64,000 bases of DNA from DASUKM01 sp036278735 (GCA_036278735.1 DASUKM010000032.1:1-64000); one strand, 5' to 3'; positions 22,201 to 29,893 are shown, numbered from the stretch's first letter. Notes: generated from the letters alone by a model not told the origin. Numbers and translations: made by a program.

Positions 22201-24014
22201 TGCACTTCCCGCGCGCCTTCCAGAACAGCACGATCCTGCCGGACGGCAACGTGCTGATCACCGGGGGCGGGACGCAGCTCGATGGCTACGACGTGTCGAA
22301 GGCGGTGCTGACGGCGGAACTCTGGTCTCCGGCGACCGAGACGTTCCAGACGCTTTCGGACGCGGCCGTTGCGCGGCTGTATCACTCGACGGCGCTCCTG
22401 CTGCCGGATGGACGCATCCTGCTGGCCGGCAGCGGCGACGACGGTCCCGCGATCAACCAGACGCACGCCGAGTTGTACTCGCCGCCGTATCTGTTCAAAG
22501 GCCCCCGGCCGACGATCACGAGCGCGCCGGACGTCCTGCAGTACGGCGCACCCTTCACGGTCCAGACGCCGGACGCCGCATCGATCGAGTCCATCGCGTT
22601 GATGCGGCCGGGCGCGGTGACCCACGCGTTCGACGAGGACCAGCGCTACGTGGAGCTGAGCTTCACGGCGGGGGCCGGCAGTCTGACCGTGCAGGCGCCG
22701 GCGAACGCCAACCTCGCGCCTCCCGGCTACTACATGCTGTTCCTCGTGAGCGACACGGGGGTGCCGTCGGTCGCGTCGTGGATGCACTTCCCGGCGCCGT
22801 CGGCCGACACGCAGCCGCCGTCGGCTCCGACGAACCTGCTGGGGCAGGGCGGACTGGGCACTGCGTCGATGTCCTGGACTGCCTCGACCGACAACACGCA
22901 GGTGGCGATCTACGACGTCTACCGCTCGACCGTCTCCGGCTTCGTGCCGTCGGTCGCCAACCGGGTCGGGCAGTCGGTCACGACGTCCTTCAACGGCAGC
23001 GGGATCGCCGCGGGCACGTATTACTACGTCGTGACGGCGCAGGACGTCGCCGGCAACATCAGTGCGCCGTCCAACGAGCTGACGATCGTGGTGACCGCCG
23101 ATACCGCCGCTCCGTCGGTGGCGATCACGTCGCCTCAGGATCAGTCGACCGTCTCGGGTGCGATTACTCTCGTCGCGAGCGCCGCGGACAACGTCGGGGT
23201 GGCGGGGGTTCAGTTCCAGATCGACGGCAGCGCGTTCGGCGCCGAGCTGACGAGCCCCCCCTATTCGCTCGCCTGGAACACGTCCGCTGCCGCCAATGGT
23301 CCGCACGTGATCGCGGTCGTGGCGAGAGACGCGACAGGCAATCACGGCCAGGCCAGCGTCACCGTCAACGTGTCGAACACGGCGGGACCGCCGTCCGGGC
23401 TCGTGGCGGCGTTCGGGTTCAACGAAGGGGCCGGCACGACCGTCTCGGACGGGTCCGGCTTCGGCAACACCGGCACGATTCGAGGCGCGGCCTGGTCCGC
23501 GTCGGGTCATACGGGCGCCGCGCTGTCGTTCGACGGCGCCACGTCTTGGGTCACGGTGGCCGATGCCCCGGCGCTGCGGCTCACGACGGGCATGACGATC
23601 GAGGCCTGGGTGCGGCCGACGCTGGGTACCGGCTGGCGGTGCGTGCTGCAGAAGGAGAGCGCCGACGGGCTCGCGTATTCGCTCTATTCAGCGAACGATG
23701 CCTCTCGGCCCGGCGGGTGGGTGCACAACGACAACGACGTGTTCGTGCTCGGGACCGCCGCCGTGGCCCTGAATACCTGGACCCACCTGGCGGTCACCTA
23801 CGATGGATCGGCGCTCCGGTTCTACACCAACGGCGTGCTGGTCCGGACGGCGACAGGCATCGCGTCGATCGCGTCGACCACGGGCGCGCTGAGAATCGGC
23901 GGCGACTCGGCCTGGGGGGAGTACTTCCAGGGACTCCTCGACGACGTGCGCGTCTACAACCGGGCGCTGAGCGCGGCGGAGATTCAGACGGACATGAACA
24001 CCGGCGTCCAGTAG
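19260..24014 (+). CDS. Giant secreted galactose-oxidase-like copper radical oxidase with three LamG domains
   Basis: 1584 residues from ATG 19260; a TTG at 19254 is the alternative. A signal peptide (residues 1-27, ending PVAAQ) is followed by LamG-like domain 1 (29-225), a carboxypeptidase-regulatory-like domain (240-320), Ig-like (325-415), LamG 2 (421-617), Ig-like (634-724), Kelch propeller (729-1080), DUF1929-like C-terminal domain (1081-1178), FN3 (1186-1279), Ig-like (1284-1374) and LamG 3 (1379-1584). The propeller aligns by eye with galactose/glyoxal oxidase. Cys790 in IFCAGQ matches the thioether Cys, Tyr1041-His1042 in RLYHST match the axial Tyr-His pair, and His1122 in VTHAFDEDQR matches the last copper ligand. 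It probably oxidises sugars or aldehydes to give H2O2 outside the cell. The substrate is unknown. Confidence 0.75.
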   Translation: MRARSIALVGAVVAMSAVAVPAPVAAQSGLVAAYGFDAGSGTTVVDASGNGNTGVISGAVWTSGKFGGGLAFDGASSWVTIADSASLHLTTGMTLEAWVMTPAPNDWRAVILKERSGGLAYALYASDTSGRPSGYIHRSDDIGATSSSVLPAGTWVHLATTYDGATLRTYVDGLQTGSRSVTGSIIASTQALRVGGDSIWGEYFQGTIDELRVYNRALSAAEIQTDMNTPVSGGSEPPPTFSITGSVAPAASGSGSTVTLTGPANAAVAANASGQFTFSGLTNGTYTVAATKSGFSISPASQSVTVRDAGVTGVAFTATALNTGPSITLTAPVTGTTVSGTVVVSANASADPGVAGVQFQVDGVNLGNEITAPPYSMPWNTTNVPDGTHTVRGIVRDTAGETATSLTSTVTVHNSVTAPPAGLVAAYGFDEGSGTTAADRSGLGNTGVISGAAWTTGKFGGGLSFDGVSNWVTINDAASLALTTGMTLEAWVMTPAPTDWRAVVLKERPGDLAYALYASDTGGRPGGYISDTGATSASVLPANTWVHLATTYDGATLRTYVNGVQTGSRALTGSIIVSAQPLRIGGDSIWGEYFDGEIDEVRVYNRALTAPEIQADMITPVSGGGSGGAGDSTPPTVALTAPAAGATVSGSITLSATASDDRGVAGVSFQVDGANVGVQIPTAPYSLSWNSGTVPNGSHTIRALAVDAAGNTGTSPAQAITVNNTTDPAVVGQWASPFDVGMVAVNTVLMHTGKVLMFSGSFEVSYAARVWDPVTGSIAVLPDPAYNIFCAGQAQLPDGRILVVGGHDASSTGSAGATIFDPVTQTWSAVPDMAYRRWYPTATALPDGRMLVTSGGQTCLSCLADVPEIFDPKANRFSKLTSAKLAIWYYPFMFVLPDGRVLSAGSNEQAYETRALDLTSGTWSMVDPVIRDGHTAVMYRPGKILKTGTAADSGTSGSAAATAFVIDMTQPSPQWRQVASMHFPRAFQNSTILPDGNVLITGGGTQLDGYDVSKAVLTAELWSPATETFQTLSDAAVARLYHSTALLLPDGRILLAGSGDDGPAINQTHAELYSPPYLFKGPRPTITSAPDVLQYGAPFTVQTPDAASIESIALMRPGAVTHAFDEDQRYVELSFTAGAGSLTVQAPANANLAPPGYYMLFLVSDTGVPSVASWMHFPAPSADTQPPSAPTNLLGQGGLGTASMSWTASTDNTQVAIYDVYRSTVSGFVPSVANRVGQSVTTSFNGSGIAAGTYYYVVTAQDVAGNISAPSNELTIVVTADTAAPSVAITSPQDQSTVSGAITLVASAADNVGVAGVQFQIDGSAFGAELTSPPYSLAWNTSAAANGPHVIAVVARDATGNHGQASVTVNVSNTAGPPSGLVAAFGFNEGAGTTVSDGSGFGNTGTIRGAAWSASGHTGAALSFDGATSWVTVADAPALRLTTGMTIEAWVRPTLGTGWRCVLQKESADGLAYSLYSANDASRPGGWVHNDNDVFVLGTAAVALNTWTHLAVTYDGSALRFYTNGVLVRTATGIASIASTTGALRIGGDSAWGEYFQGLLDDVRVYNRALSAAEIQTDMNTGVQ

Positions 24015-24018
24015 GGCG

Positions 24019-25005
24019 CTACTGCGACTCGCCGCAGAACGGGCAGCGATCGCTGCGGGCGTGCAGCGGCTTGTGGCACTGCCAGCAGAACCGCGCGGCG
24101 GGCGCCTCGCGTGTGCGCACGCGGCTCTGCACCCCCTGCGCATCGTCGCGCGCCGGGCGCGGCGCTTCCATGCGCGGCACGGCGCTGGGCTGCGGCGTCC
24201 GGCGTGCGCTGCTGCGCGCCGCGAGCACGTCTTCGAGCAGATCCGACGCCCGCTGATACCGGTGCGCGACGTCCGGAGCCAGCGCCTTCATCACCAGATC
24301 GCTGATCGCTTTCGGGATCGACGGATTGCGCAGCCGCGGCGGCGAGACGAGCACGCCGCTCAGCAGCTTGTCCAGATCGGCCGGCGCGGGCGTGTCGTAC
24401 GGGAGCACGCCGGTCAGCATCTGATACATCGTGATGCCGAGTGAGTACAGGTCCGACGCGAACACCGCCTTGCCCTGGAATTGTTCCGGCGCCATGTAGG
24501 GCGGGCTGCCGATGACCGTCGTGCCGTGCGCCGCGATTTCGAGGAACCGCGAGGTCCCGAAGTCGGCGACCTTCACGACGTCGTTTTCGGTGACCAGCAC
24601 GTTGGCGGGCCGCAGGTCGCGATGGATGACCCCCTGGTGATGGGCGTGATCGACCGCGTTGCAGATCTGACAGGTGAAATCCAGCGCGCGGTGCAGATCG
24701 AGCGCCCCCTTCGAAGCGATCAGGTTCTCGAGCGTCTCCCCGTGCACGTATTCCATCACGATGAAGAAGACGTTGTCCTGCTTCTCCGCCGTCGTGATGG
24801 ACACGATGTTGGGATGATTGACCGAGGCGAGCAGGCGCGGCTCGCGGAGCAGTTCGCCGAAGTCGAGTCCCTGCCGGTGCGGCACCTTGATCGCCACCTT
24901 CTTGTCGATCCAGGTGTCCTGCGCGAGGTACACGGTGCCGAAGCCGCCGCTGCCGAGCGGCGCGAGGATCTTGTACTTGCCGAGCGCTTGTCCCCTGAAG
25001 AGCAA
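24019..25005 (-). CDS. Serine/threonine protein kinase with C-terminal zinc ribbon
   Basis: About 328 residues if started at TTG 25005; the true start is uncertain because no ATG or clear ribosome site precedes the kinase core. On that numbering, the glycine loop GSGGFG is at 18-23, Lys40 in VAIK, catalytic Asp130 in HRDLRPAN, DFG at 148-150 and the MAPEQF motif downstream, so it is an active-type Hanks kinase. The C-terminus carries RFCWQCHKPLHARSDRCPFCGE, two CxxC pairs forming a zinc ribbon. There is no transmembrane segment, so it is cytoplasmic. It ends 4 bases from the convergent giant gene; whether it regulates that gene is not known. Confidence 0.85.
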   Translation of the reverse strand: MLFRGQALGKYKILAPLGSGGFGTVYLAQDTWIDKKVAIKVPHRQGLDFGELLREPRLLASVNHPNIVSITTAEKQDNVFFIVMEYVHGETLENLIASKGALDLHRALDFTCQICNAVDHAHHQGVIHRDLRPANVLVTENDVVKVADFGTSRFLEIAAHGTTVIGSPPYMAPEQFQGKAVFASDLYSLGITMYQMLTGVLPYDTPAPADLDKLLSGVLVSPPRLRNPSIPKAISDLVMKALAPDVAHRYQRASDLLEDVLAARSSARRTPQPSAVPRMEAPRPARDDAQGVQSRVRTREAPAARFCWQCHKPLHARSDRCPFCGESQ

Positions 25006-25273
25006 TGGTGGATGCCGCGTGCTGAATGGAAGCGTGGGGCCGGGCCGGCGACCCGCGGACCCCGCGAGTATAGCGCATATGGATCCGCGGGGCTTCGCCC
25101 CGCCGGCCCCCCTACACGCTCTCTCGCGCGCCGCTGCGCCGGCGCGCTCCGTTCGCGTGGGGCGCTCGCGTTGCTCGCGCCCTTTGTCGGCGGCTTCCCG
25201 CCTTCGCTCTTCGAGTTTCGGCGCGCCAGGCCGCGCCGCCATAGCGCCGCAAGCGCGAAGGCGGAACGATACA
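25006..25273. other. Divergent intergenic region, GC-rich repeat words
   Basis: 268 bases between the kinase and rsmE. It contains a hairpin GCGGGGC-TTC-GCCCCGC at 25086-25102 and GAGCGAAGG/GCGCGAGC-type words on the minus strand, similar to the leader before etfB. The minus strand carries TATACT-like AT-poor sequence near 25070 (TATAGCGCATAT on the plus strand). No gene is supported here. Confidence 0.4.
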
Positions 25274-26011
25274 ATGCCTCGCATGCTGCCGCGCTTCCTC
25301 GCCGAGGCGATCGATCCCGTCGCCCGCCTGGCGACGCTCGGGCCCGACGAAGCGCGCCATCTGGCCATCGTGCTGCGCCTCGGCCACGGCGACGAGATCG
25401 CGGTGTTCGACGGCGCCGGACGCGAGTATCGCGGCCGCATCACGCACATCTCCAAAGCCGCCGCCCGCATCGAGATCCTCGAAGAGATCGCTGCGGCGCC
25501 GGAGAGCGAGGTCCGCCTCACGCTCGCCCAGAGCGTATTGAAGGGTACGCACATGGACGCCGTCGTGCGCGACGCGACGATGATGGGCGCCGTCGCAATT
25601 GAGCCGATCGTGACGGCCCACACGATCGCGAGAAGCGGCGCGGGTCAGGAGAGATGGCGCCGCATCGCGATCGCGTCGGCGAAGCAGTCCAGGCGTGCCG
25701 TGGTCCCGGCAATCGGCGCCGGCTCGTCGATCGACGCGTGGATCGCGCGCGATACGGGCGAGAGGAAGCTGATGCTGCTCGAGCCGACGGCGTCGGCGGA
25801 AGGACACACCCCGGCCGTGCTGCAGGGAGGCGCACGCCCGGCGAGCGCCACGCTCCTGGTCGGGCCCGAAGGCGGCTGGGCGCCCGCAGAAGTCGCGGCG
25901 GCGCTCGCGTCCGGCTACGTCCCGATCACGCTGGGGCGCCGCACGTTCCGCGCCGACGCCGTGGCCGCGATCGCACTCGGGATCCTGCAGTTCGTCTGGG
26001 GCGATCTCTAG
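25274..26011 (+). CDS. rsmE: 16S rRNA (uracil-1498-N3)-methyltransferase
   Basis: 245 residues from ATG 25274 (MPRMLPRFLAEAI). An N-terminal PUA-like domain (LATLGPDEARHLAIVLRLGHGDEIAVFDG) precedes the SPOUT methyltransferase domain, with LAQSVLKGTHMDAVVRDATMMG, then ERWRRIAIASAKQSRRAVVP, and the knot motif LLVGPEGGWAPAE and ITLGRRTFRADAVAAIALGIL. It methylates U1498 of 16S rRNA with SAM. The upstream extension of the frame overlaps the kinase leader and is not used. prmA lies close by on the other strand, as is common in a dnaJ-prmA-rsmE group. Confidence 0.93.
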   Translation: MPRMLPRFLAEAIDPVARLATLGPDEARHLAIVLRLGHGDEIAVFDGAGREYRGRITHISKAAARIEILEEIAAAPESEVRLTLAQSVLKGTHMDAVVRDATMMGAVAIEPIVTAHTIARSGAGQERWRRIAIASAKQSRRAVVPAIGAGSSIDAWIARDTGERKLMLLEPTASAEGHTPAVLQGGARPASATLLVGPEGGWAPAEVAAALASGYVPITLGRRTFRADAVAAIALGILQFVWGDL

Positions 26012-26256
26012 GCTGGCGCCATCGCTTCGCGTGATTCGGGCCGCCGCGTCGCGCTCTCGCGACGGCTGTGGTGAACAATCGCGCGGATCGCCGGAATCGT
26101 CGTGGCCGCTCCGACGCCCACGAGCGTCCATCCGATGCGGCGCCGCCGCGATTCGGGGATGCGGCTCGAGAGCAGCAGGCCCGCGCCGAAGGCCAGCGCG
26201 GCGCGCGTGCCGACCAGAAATCCCAGCAGCGGCGGATTCAGTGTAATGTTCGGCAT
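26008..26256 (-). CDS. Small hypothetical membrane protein
   Basis: 82 residues from ATG 26256. Two hydrophobic segments, LLGFLVGTRAALAFGAGLLLSS and IGWTLVGVGAATTIPAIRAIV, are separated by the basic turn RIPESRRRR, and the tail is basic and hydrophilic. It is probably an inner-membrane hairpin. No family is recognised. Its 3' end overlaps the rsmE stop by 4 bases. It lies 47 bases after prmA on the same strand and may be the last gene of the hrcA transcript. Confidence 0.55.
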   Translation of the reverse strand: MPNITLNPPLLGFLVGTRAALAFGAGLLLSSRIPESRRRRIGWTLVGVGAATTIPAIRAIVHHSRRESATRRPESREAMAPA

Positions 26257-26303
26257 TTGATCATCCTCTGCCCTCAAAGGTGCAAGGGGCGTGCTGGCGA
26301 CAC

Positions 26304-27158
26304 TCAGGTCAGCATCAACGCCGCCCAGTCCTCCTCCTGAACGGACGTCGCGGTCCCGGTGCGAAACGCGGCATGCAGGGTCGGCGCCTCGGCAGGGCTG
26401 AAGCCGCTGAGGATCAGGACGCCCGGCTCGCGCGTGACGGCTTGGAGAACCGCCGTGTTCCTGAAAATGACCGCCGCGGTCAGATTCGCCAGCACGACGT
26501 CGGCGGGCTCGAGGCGCAGCCGTTCGAGCTGCTCGGGAACGATGTCGATGGCGGCGCCCGCACCGTTGCGGGCGATGTTGGCGCGCGCGTTGTCGAGCGC
26601 GTCCTGATCGCTGTCGACCGCCACGACGTCGGCCGCGCCGAGCTTCCAGGCCGCCAGCGCCAGGACGCCCGAACCGGTGCCGACGTCGATCACCCGCGCG
26701 CCGCGCACATCGAGCGATTGCAGCAGCCGAAGACAGAGCCGCGTGGTCGCATGGTGACCCGTGCCGAAGCCCGTCGAAGGCTCGATGATGATGAGTGGGA
26801 CGTCGCCCGCCGGCTGCGCCCGCTTGCCGAAGCCGGTGTCCCACGGCGGCGCGACGATCAGGCCGCCGACGCGCACCGCCCGAAGCGACTCCTGCGACCG
26901 GCGCGCCCAGTCTTCGTCGGGCACCTCGAGGGGGCGAACGTCGAACTGGGCAGGCGCCGCGAGTCGACGGACGGCCGCGAGCGCCGCGTCCCGTCCGGCG
27001 GAGCTGCGGAAGAACACGCGCCAGGCGTGTGCCTCGTCGTCCTCGTGAATGGCGGTGGGTTCGAAATCGTCGAGCGTGCCGTACAGGCGGTCGCGCAGCG
27101 AAGGGTCGGCCGCCGCGGCTGGGCCGAACCGCAGCTCGAGGGCAGGCGCGTCAGCCAA
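26304..27158 (-). CDS. prmA: Ribosomal protein L11 methyltransferase
   Basis: 284 residues. The SAM-binding motif VIDVGTGSGVLALAAWKLGAADVVAVDSD is present as VGTGSGVLALAA with VDSD, preceded by FGTGHHATTRLCLRLLQ, the PrmA-specific stretch, and followed by VLANLTAAVI, the NPPY-like substrate motif in this family. PrmA trimethylates ribosomal protein L11. It overlaps the dnaJ 3' end by 8 bases, so it is translated in the hrcA-grpE-dnaJ-prmA operon. Confidence 0.92.
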   Translation of the reverse strand: MADAPALELRFGPAAAADPSLRDRLYGTLDDFEPTAIHEDDEAHAWRVFFRSSAGRDAALAAVRRLAAPAQFDVRPLEVPDEDWARRSQESLRAVRVGGLIVAPPWDTGFGKRAQPAGDVPLIIIEPSTGFGTGHHATTRLCLRLLQSLDVRGARVIDVGTGSGVLALAAWKLGAADVVAVDSDQDALDNARANIARNGAGAAIDIVPEQLERLRLEPADVVLANLTAAVIFRNTAVLQAVTREPGVLILSGFSPAEAPTLHAAFRTGTATSVQEEDWAALMLT

Positions 27159-28296
27159 AAATATCTTTGACCTTTTCGAAGAACGGCTTCTCCTGCGCGT
27201 CGTCGGCCGGAACGGCAGGATGCTCGTCGGGCAGGACCTTGGCCAGCTCCTCGAGCAGATGCTTCTGCTCGCGCGTCAACTTCTTCGGGACGGTCGGTCG
27301 CACGATCACGTACAGGTCGCCGTGGCCGCGCCCGGACACGTTCGGCATCCCTTTCCCGCGCAACCTGAAGCGGGCGCCCGGCTGCGTGCCCGTCGGCACG
27401 TCCACCGCCTCGTGGCCGTTGAGCGTCGGGACCTGCAGGGTGCCGCCGAGCGCCAGCGTCGGAAATCCGATCGCTCGCTCGCAGTACAAATCGTCCCCTT
27501 CGCGCTGGAAGATCGGATGATCCTGCACGTGCACGACGACGTAGAGATCGCCGGCCGGTCCGCCGGCCGCGCCGTGTTCTCCCTCGCCGTAGAGGCGCAG
27601 CCGCTGTCCGGTGGCGATCCCGGGCGGGATCTTGACGGTAATCTTGCGCTCCCGTCCGACGCGTCCGGCGCCGCGGCACGCCTGGCACGGCTTGCTGATC
27701 GTGCGCCCCGCGCCACGACAGTTCGGGCAGGGACGCGCGACCGTCAGGAAGCCCTGCTGAAATCGGAGCTGGCCGGTGCCGCGGCATTGCGCACACACCT
27801 CGGGACTGCTGCCGGCGGCCGCGCCCGTCCCTTTGCAGCTCTCGCAGCTCTCCTCGCGCGGAATCTGAATGGTGGTCTCGGTGCCGGTCGCCGATTCCTC
27901 GAACGAGATCTCCAGGTCGTAGCGCAGGTCGGCGCCGCGCTGTGGACCGCCGCGCCGGCGTCGCCCGCCGCCGAAGATATCGCCGAGGCCGAACATGTCG
28001 CCGAGGCCGGCGAAGATGTCGTCGAAGCCGGCGAAGATCGTCGGGTCGAATCCGGCGGCCGCGCCCGCGCCGTTCACCCCCGCGTGACCGAAGCGGTCGT
28101 ACAGCGATCGCTTCTCCGCGTCGGCGAGCACCGCGTAGGCTTCCGCCGCTTCCTTGAAATATTCCTCGGCCTGATGGTCGCCCGGGTTCCGATCGGGATG
28201 GTGCTTGAGCGCCAGCTTGCGGTACGCGCTCTTGAGCTGCTGATCGGTGGCATCGCGGGGGACGCCGAGGACCTCGTAGTAGTCCCGACGGCTCAC
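27151..28296 (-). CDS. dnaJ: Chaperone protein DnaJ
   Basis: 381 residues from GTG 28296, which overlaps the grpE stop (GTGA). The J domain has the HPD motif in LKHHPDRNPGD. A G/F-rich linker follows (FAGFDDIFAGLGDMFGLGD). The zinc domain has all four CxxCxGxG repeats (CESCKGTG, CAQCRGTG, CPNCRGAG, CQACRGAG), and the substrate-binding C-terminal domains and dimerisation tail are complete. It delivers clients to DnaK and stimulates its ATPase. dnaK itself is not in this cluster. Confidence 0.96.
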   Translation of the reverse strand: MSRRDYYEVLGVPRDATDQQLKSAYRKLALKHHPDRNPGDHQAEEYFKEAAEAYAVLADAEKRSLYDRFGHAGVNGAGAAAGFDPTIFAGFDDIFAGLGDMFGLGDIFGGGRRRRGGPQRGADLRYDLEISFEESATGTETTIQIPREESCESCKGTGAAAGSSPEVCAQCRGTGQLRFQQGFLTVARPCPNCRGAGRTISKPCQACRGAGRVGRERKITVKIPPGIATGQRLRLYGEGEHGAAGGPAGDLYVVVHVQDHPIFQREGDDLYCERAIGFPTLALGGTLQVPTLNGHEAVDVPTGTQPGARFRLRGKGMPNVSGRGHGDLYVIVRPTVPKKLTREQKHLLEELAKVLPDEHPAVPADDAQEKPFFEKVKDIFG

Positions 28297-28808
28297 CCTT
28301 TGGCCACCTTCACCCGGGCGGGCCGGAGCAGCCGATCCCCGAGCATGTATCCGCGACTGAATTCTTCGATCACTTCACCGTCGCGGTGCCCCGGCGCCTC
28401 GTCGTACGCCACCGCCTCGTGCAGGTGCGGGTCGAAGTCCGTCCCGAGGGCGTCGATCGGGCGAAGGCCCCGCTTCCGCAGCAGGTCATGCAGGCGGCGG
28501 TCGATCAGCTCCACGCCGCGCCGGTACGAGTCCACGTCGGCCCCTTCGCTCTTCAGCGCGCGGTCGAAGTCGTCCACGATCGGCAGTAGATCCGCGAGCA
28601 CGTCCGCCGCGACGGCGTCGCTCTGCGCCTGCCGTTCGCGGTCGACGCGCTTGCGATAATTGTCGAACTCGGCGGTCTGGCGCAGCAGGCGGTCGTAGTA
28701 CTCGTCGCGCTGCCGCTGGAGGTCGGCGGCCTCGGCCGTCGCCGCGGCGCTCTCGGCGGCCGGAAGGCCCGCCTCCTGCTCGATGGTGGGGTTGCGTTCG
28801 TCTGCCAT
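28293..28808 (-). CDS. grpE: Nucleotide exchange factor GrpE
   Basis: 171 residues. An acidic/Ala-rich N-terminus precedes a long coiled coil (AADLQRQRDEYYDRLLRQTAEFDNYRKRVDRERQAQ region), then DLLPIVDDFDRALKS, and the beta-wing with DPHLHEAVAYDEAPGHRDGEVIEEFSRGYMLGDRLLRPARVKVAKG, the GrpE signature (shown here in part: EEFSRGYMLGDRLLRPA). GrpE releases ADP from DnaK. It is 9 bases downstream of hrcA and overlaps the dnaJ start. Confidence 0.95.
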   Translation of the reverse strand: MADERNPTIEQEAGLPAAESAAATAEAADLQRQRDEYYDRLLRQTAEFDNYRKRVDRERQAQSDAVAADVLADLLPIVDDFDRALKSEGADVDSYRRGVELIDRRLHDLLRKRGLRPIDALGTDFDPHLHEAVAYDEAPGHRDGEVIEEFSRGYMLGDRLLRPARVKVAKG

Positions 28809-28817
28809 GGCGGTTCC

Positions 28818-29855
28818 TTACGTCGTCTCGAACACGCGATCGATCGCGCGCGACAAACTGTCGACGATGTTGATGGCTCGGAGATAGCGCATGCGCGTGG
28901 GACCGATGACGCCGACGGCGCCGATGCGTCCGCCGCGAGCGTAGCGCGAGGTCACCAGACTGAAATGCTGCAACTCGGGATCCACCAGCTCCGACCCGAT
29001 CACCACCGTCAGGCCCGCGCCGCTGATGTCGTCGAGGAGCTGCACGAGCCGCATCTTCTCTTCCATCATCCGGACGAGCGTCTTCATCGTCGCCAGCGCC
29101 GTCGCCGGATCCTCGCCCGAGCCGAGCTCGAAGAGCAGCGAGGTGCCCTGAATGTAAATGGCGGGCTGCGGGTCGAGCGCTTCGAACGTGCTGCTCGCCA
29201 GCCGGAACGCGCGCGCCATCAGCGCGTCGTACAGCGTCTGTTCCGCCTGGAGGCGCTCGACGATTTGCGCCCGCACGGCGGCGAGCGAGCACCCCTTGAA
29301 CTCGGTCGTCAGGTAGTTCGCCGCTTCGTGCAGTTCGGTTCCGCTGTAGACCTCGGCGGGGTCGACGACCTTGTGCGTGATGCCGCGGGTCGAGACGAGC
29401 ACGACCAGCACCTTGCCGGCATCGAGCGGCACGAACTCGAGATGTTCGAAGATTGTGGATTCGACGCTCGCCCCGATGGCAAACCCGATCTGGTGGGATG
29501 CCCGCGAGATCTCGTGCGACGCATGCGACAGGATCTCGTCGATCGTGCCGGCCTTCCTGAGCCGCTCCTCGACCAGCGGCGCAGGTCTGGCGACGCGGCG
29601 GTCAGAAAGGAGCTGATCCACGTAGAGCCGGTACCCCAGGTCGGTCGGAACGCGCCCCGCCGACGTGTGGGGCTGGTGCACGTAGCCCTGTTCTTCGAGC
29701 CGCGCCAGGATGTTGCGAAGCGTGGCCGAAGAGACGCCGAATCCCCGGCTCGCGAGCCATAACGACGACACGGGCTCGCCGTGCTCGATGTAGGCCTGCA
29801 CGAGCGCGCTGAGAATCCGCCGATCTCGTTCGGGCAGCTCAGGATGACGCGTCAT
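28818..29855 (-). CDS. hrcA: Heat-inducible transcription repressor HrcA
   Basis: 345 residues. The N-terminal winged helix LPERDRRILSALVQAYIEHG, then VSSATLRNILARLEEQGYVHQPHTSAGRVPTDLGYRLYVD (in part SSATLRN and PHTSAGRVPT), is unmistakable for HrcA. The rest is the GAF-like domain, ending GPTRMRYLRAINIVDSLSRAI. HrcA binds CIRCE with help from GroEL and represses chaperone genes. A CIRCE element lies 2 bases upstream of its start, so it represses its own operon hrcA-grpE-dnaJ-prmA. No Shine-Dalgarno sequence fits between CIRCE and ATG. Confidence 0.95.
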   Translation of the reverse strand: MTRHPELPERDRRILSALVQAYIEHGEPVSSLWLASRGFGVSSATLRNILARLEEQGYVHQPHTSAGRVPTDLGYRLYVDQLLSDRRVARPAPLVEERLRKAGTIDEILSHASHEISRASHQIGFAIGASVESTIFEHLEFVPLDAGKVLVVLVSTRGITHKVVDPAEVYSGTELHEAANYLTTEFKGCSLAAVRAQIVERLQAEQTLYDALMARAFRLASSTFEALDPQPAIYIQGTSLLFELGSGEDPATALATMKTLVRMMEEKMRLVQLLDDISGAGLTVVIGSELVDPELQHFSLVTSRYARGGRIGAVGVIGPTRMRYLRAINIVDSLSRAIDRVFETT

Positions 29856-29857
29856 GG

Positions 29858-29884
29858 TTAGCAGTCGATTGCGATGAGTGCTAA
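29858..29884 (-). promoter_or_regulatory. CIRCE operator of the hrcA operon
   Basis: TTAGCAGTC (29858-29866), 9-base spacer, GAGTGCTAA (29876-29884). This is the HrcA-binding inverted repeat TTAGCACTC-N9-GAGTGCTAA with a single mismatch in one arm. It lies between the -10 box and the hrcA ATG, so bound HrcA would block transcription start. Because it is in the transcript leader, the hairpin also covers the region where a ribosome site would be. Confidence 0.93.
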
Positions 29885-29887
29885 ACC

Positions 29888-29893
29888 ATTATA
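29888..29893 (-). promoter_or_regulatory. -10 box of the hrcA promoter
   Basis: TATAAT read on the minus strand, three bases upstream of CIRCE. A start point would fall inside CIRCE, about 25 bases before the ATG. No good -35 is seen 16-18 bases further up (sequence CGCACG), so the assignment rests on the -10 match and its position. Confidence 0.55.

Noticed and set aside
20076..23510. 1144-residue open frame opposite the giant oxidase gene
   Set aside because: Antisense shadow with no domains; the plus strand has a signal peptide and recognisable LamG and Kelch modules.
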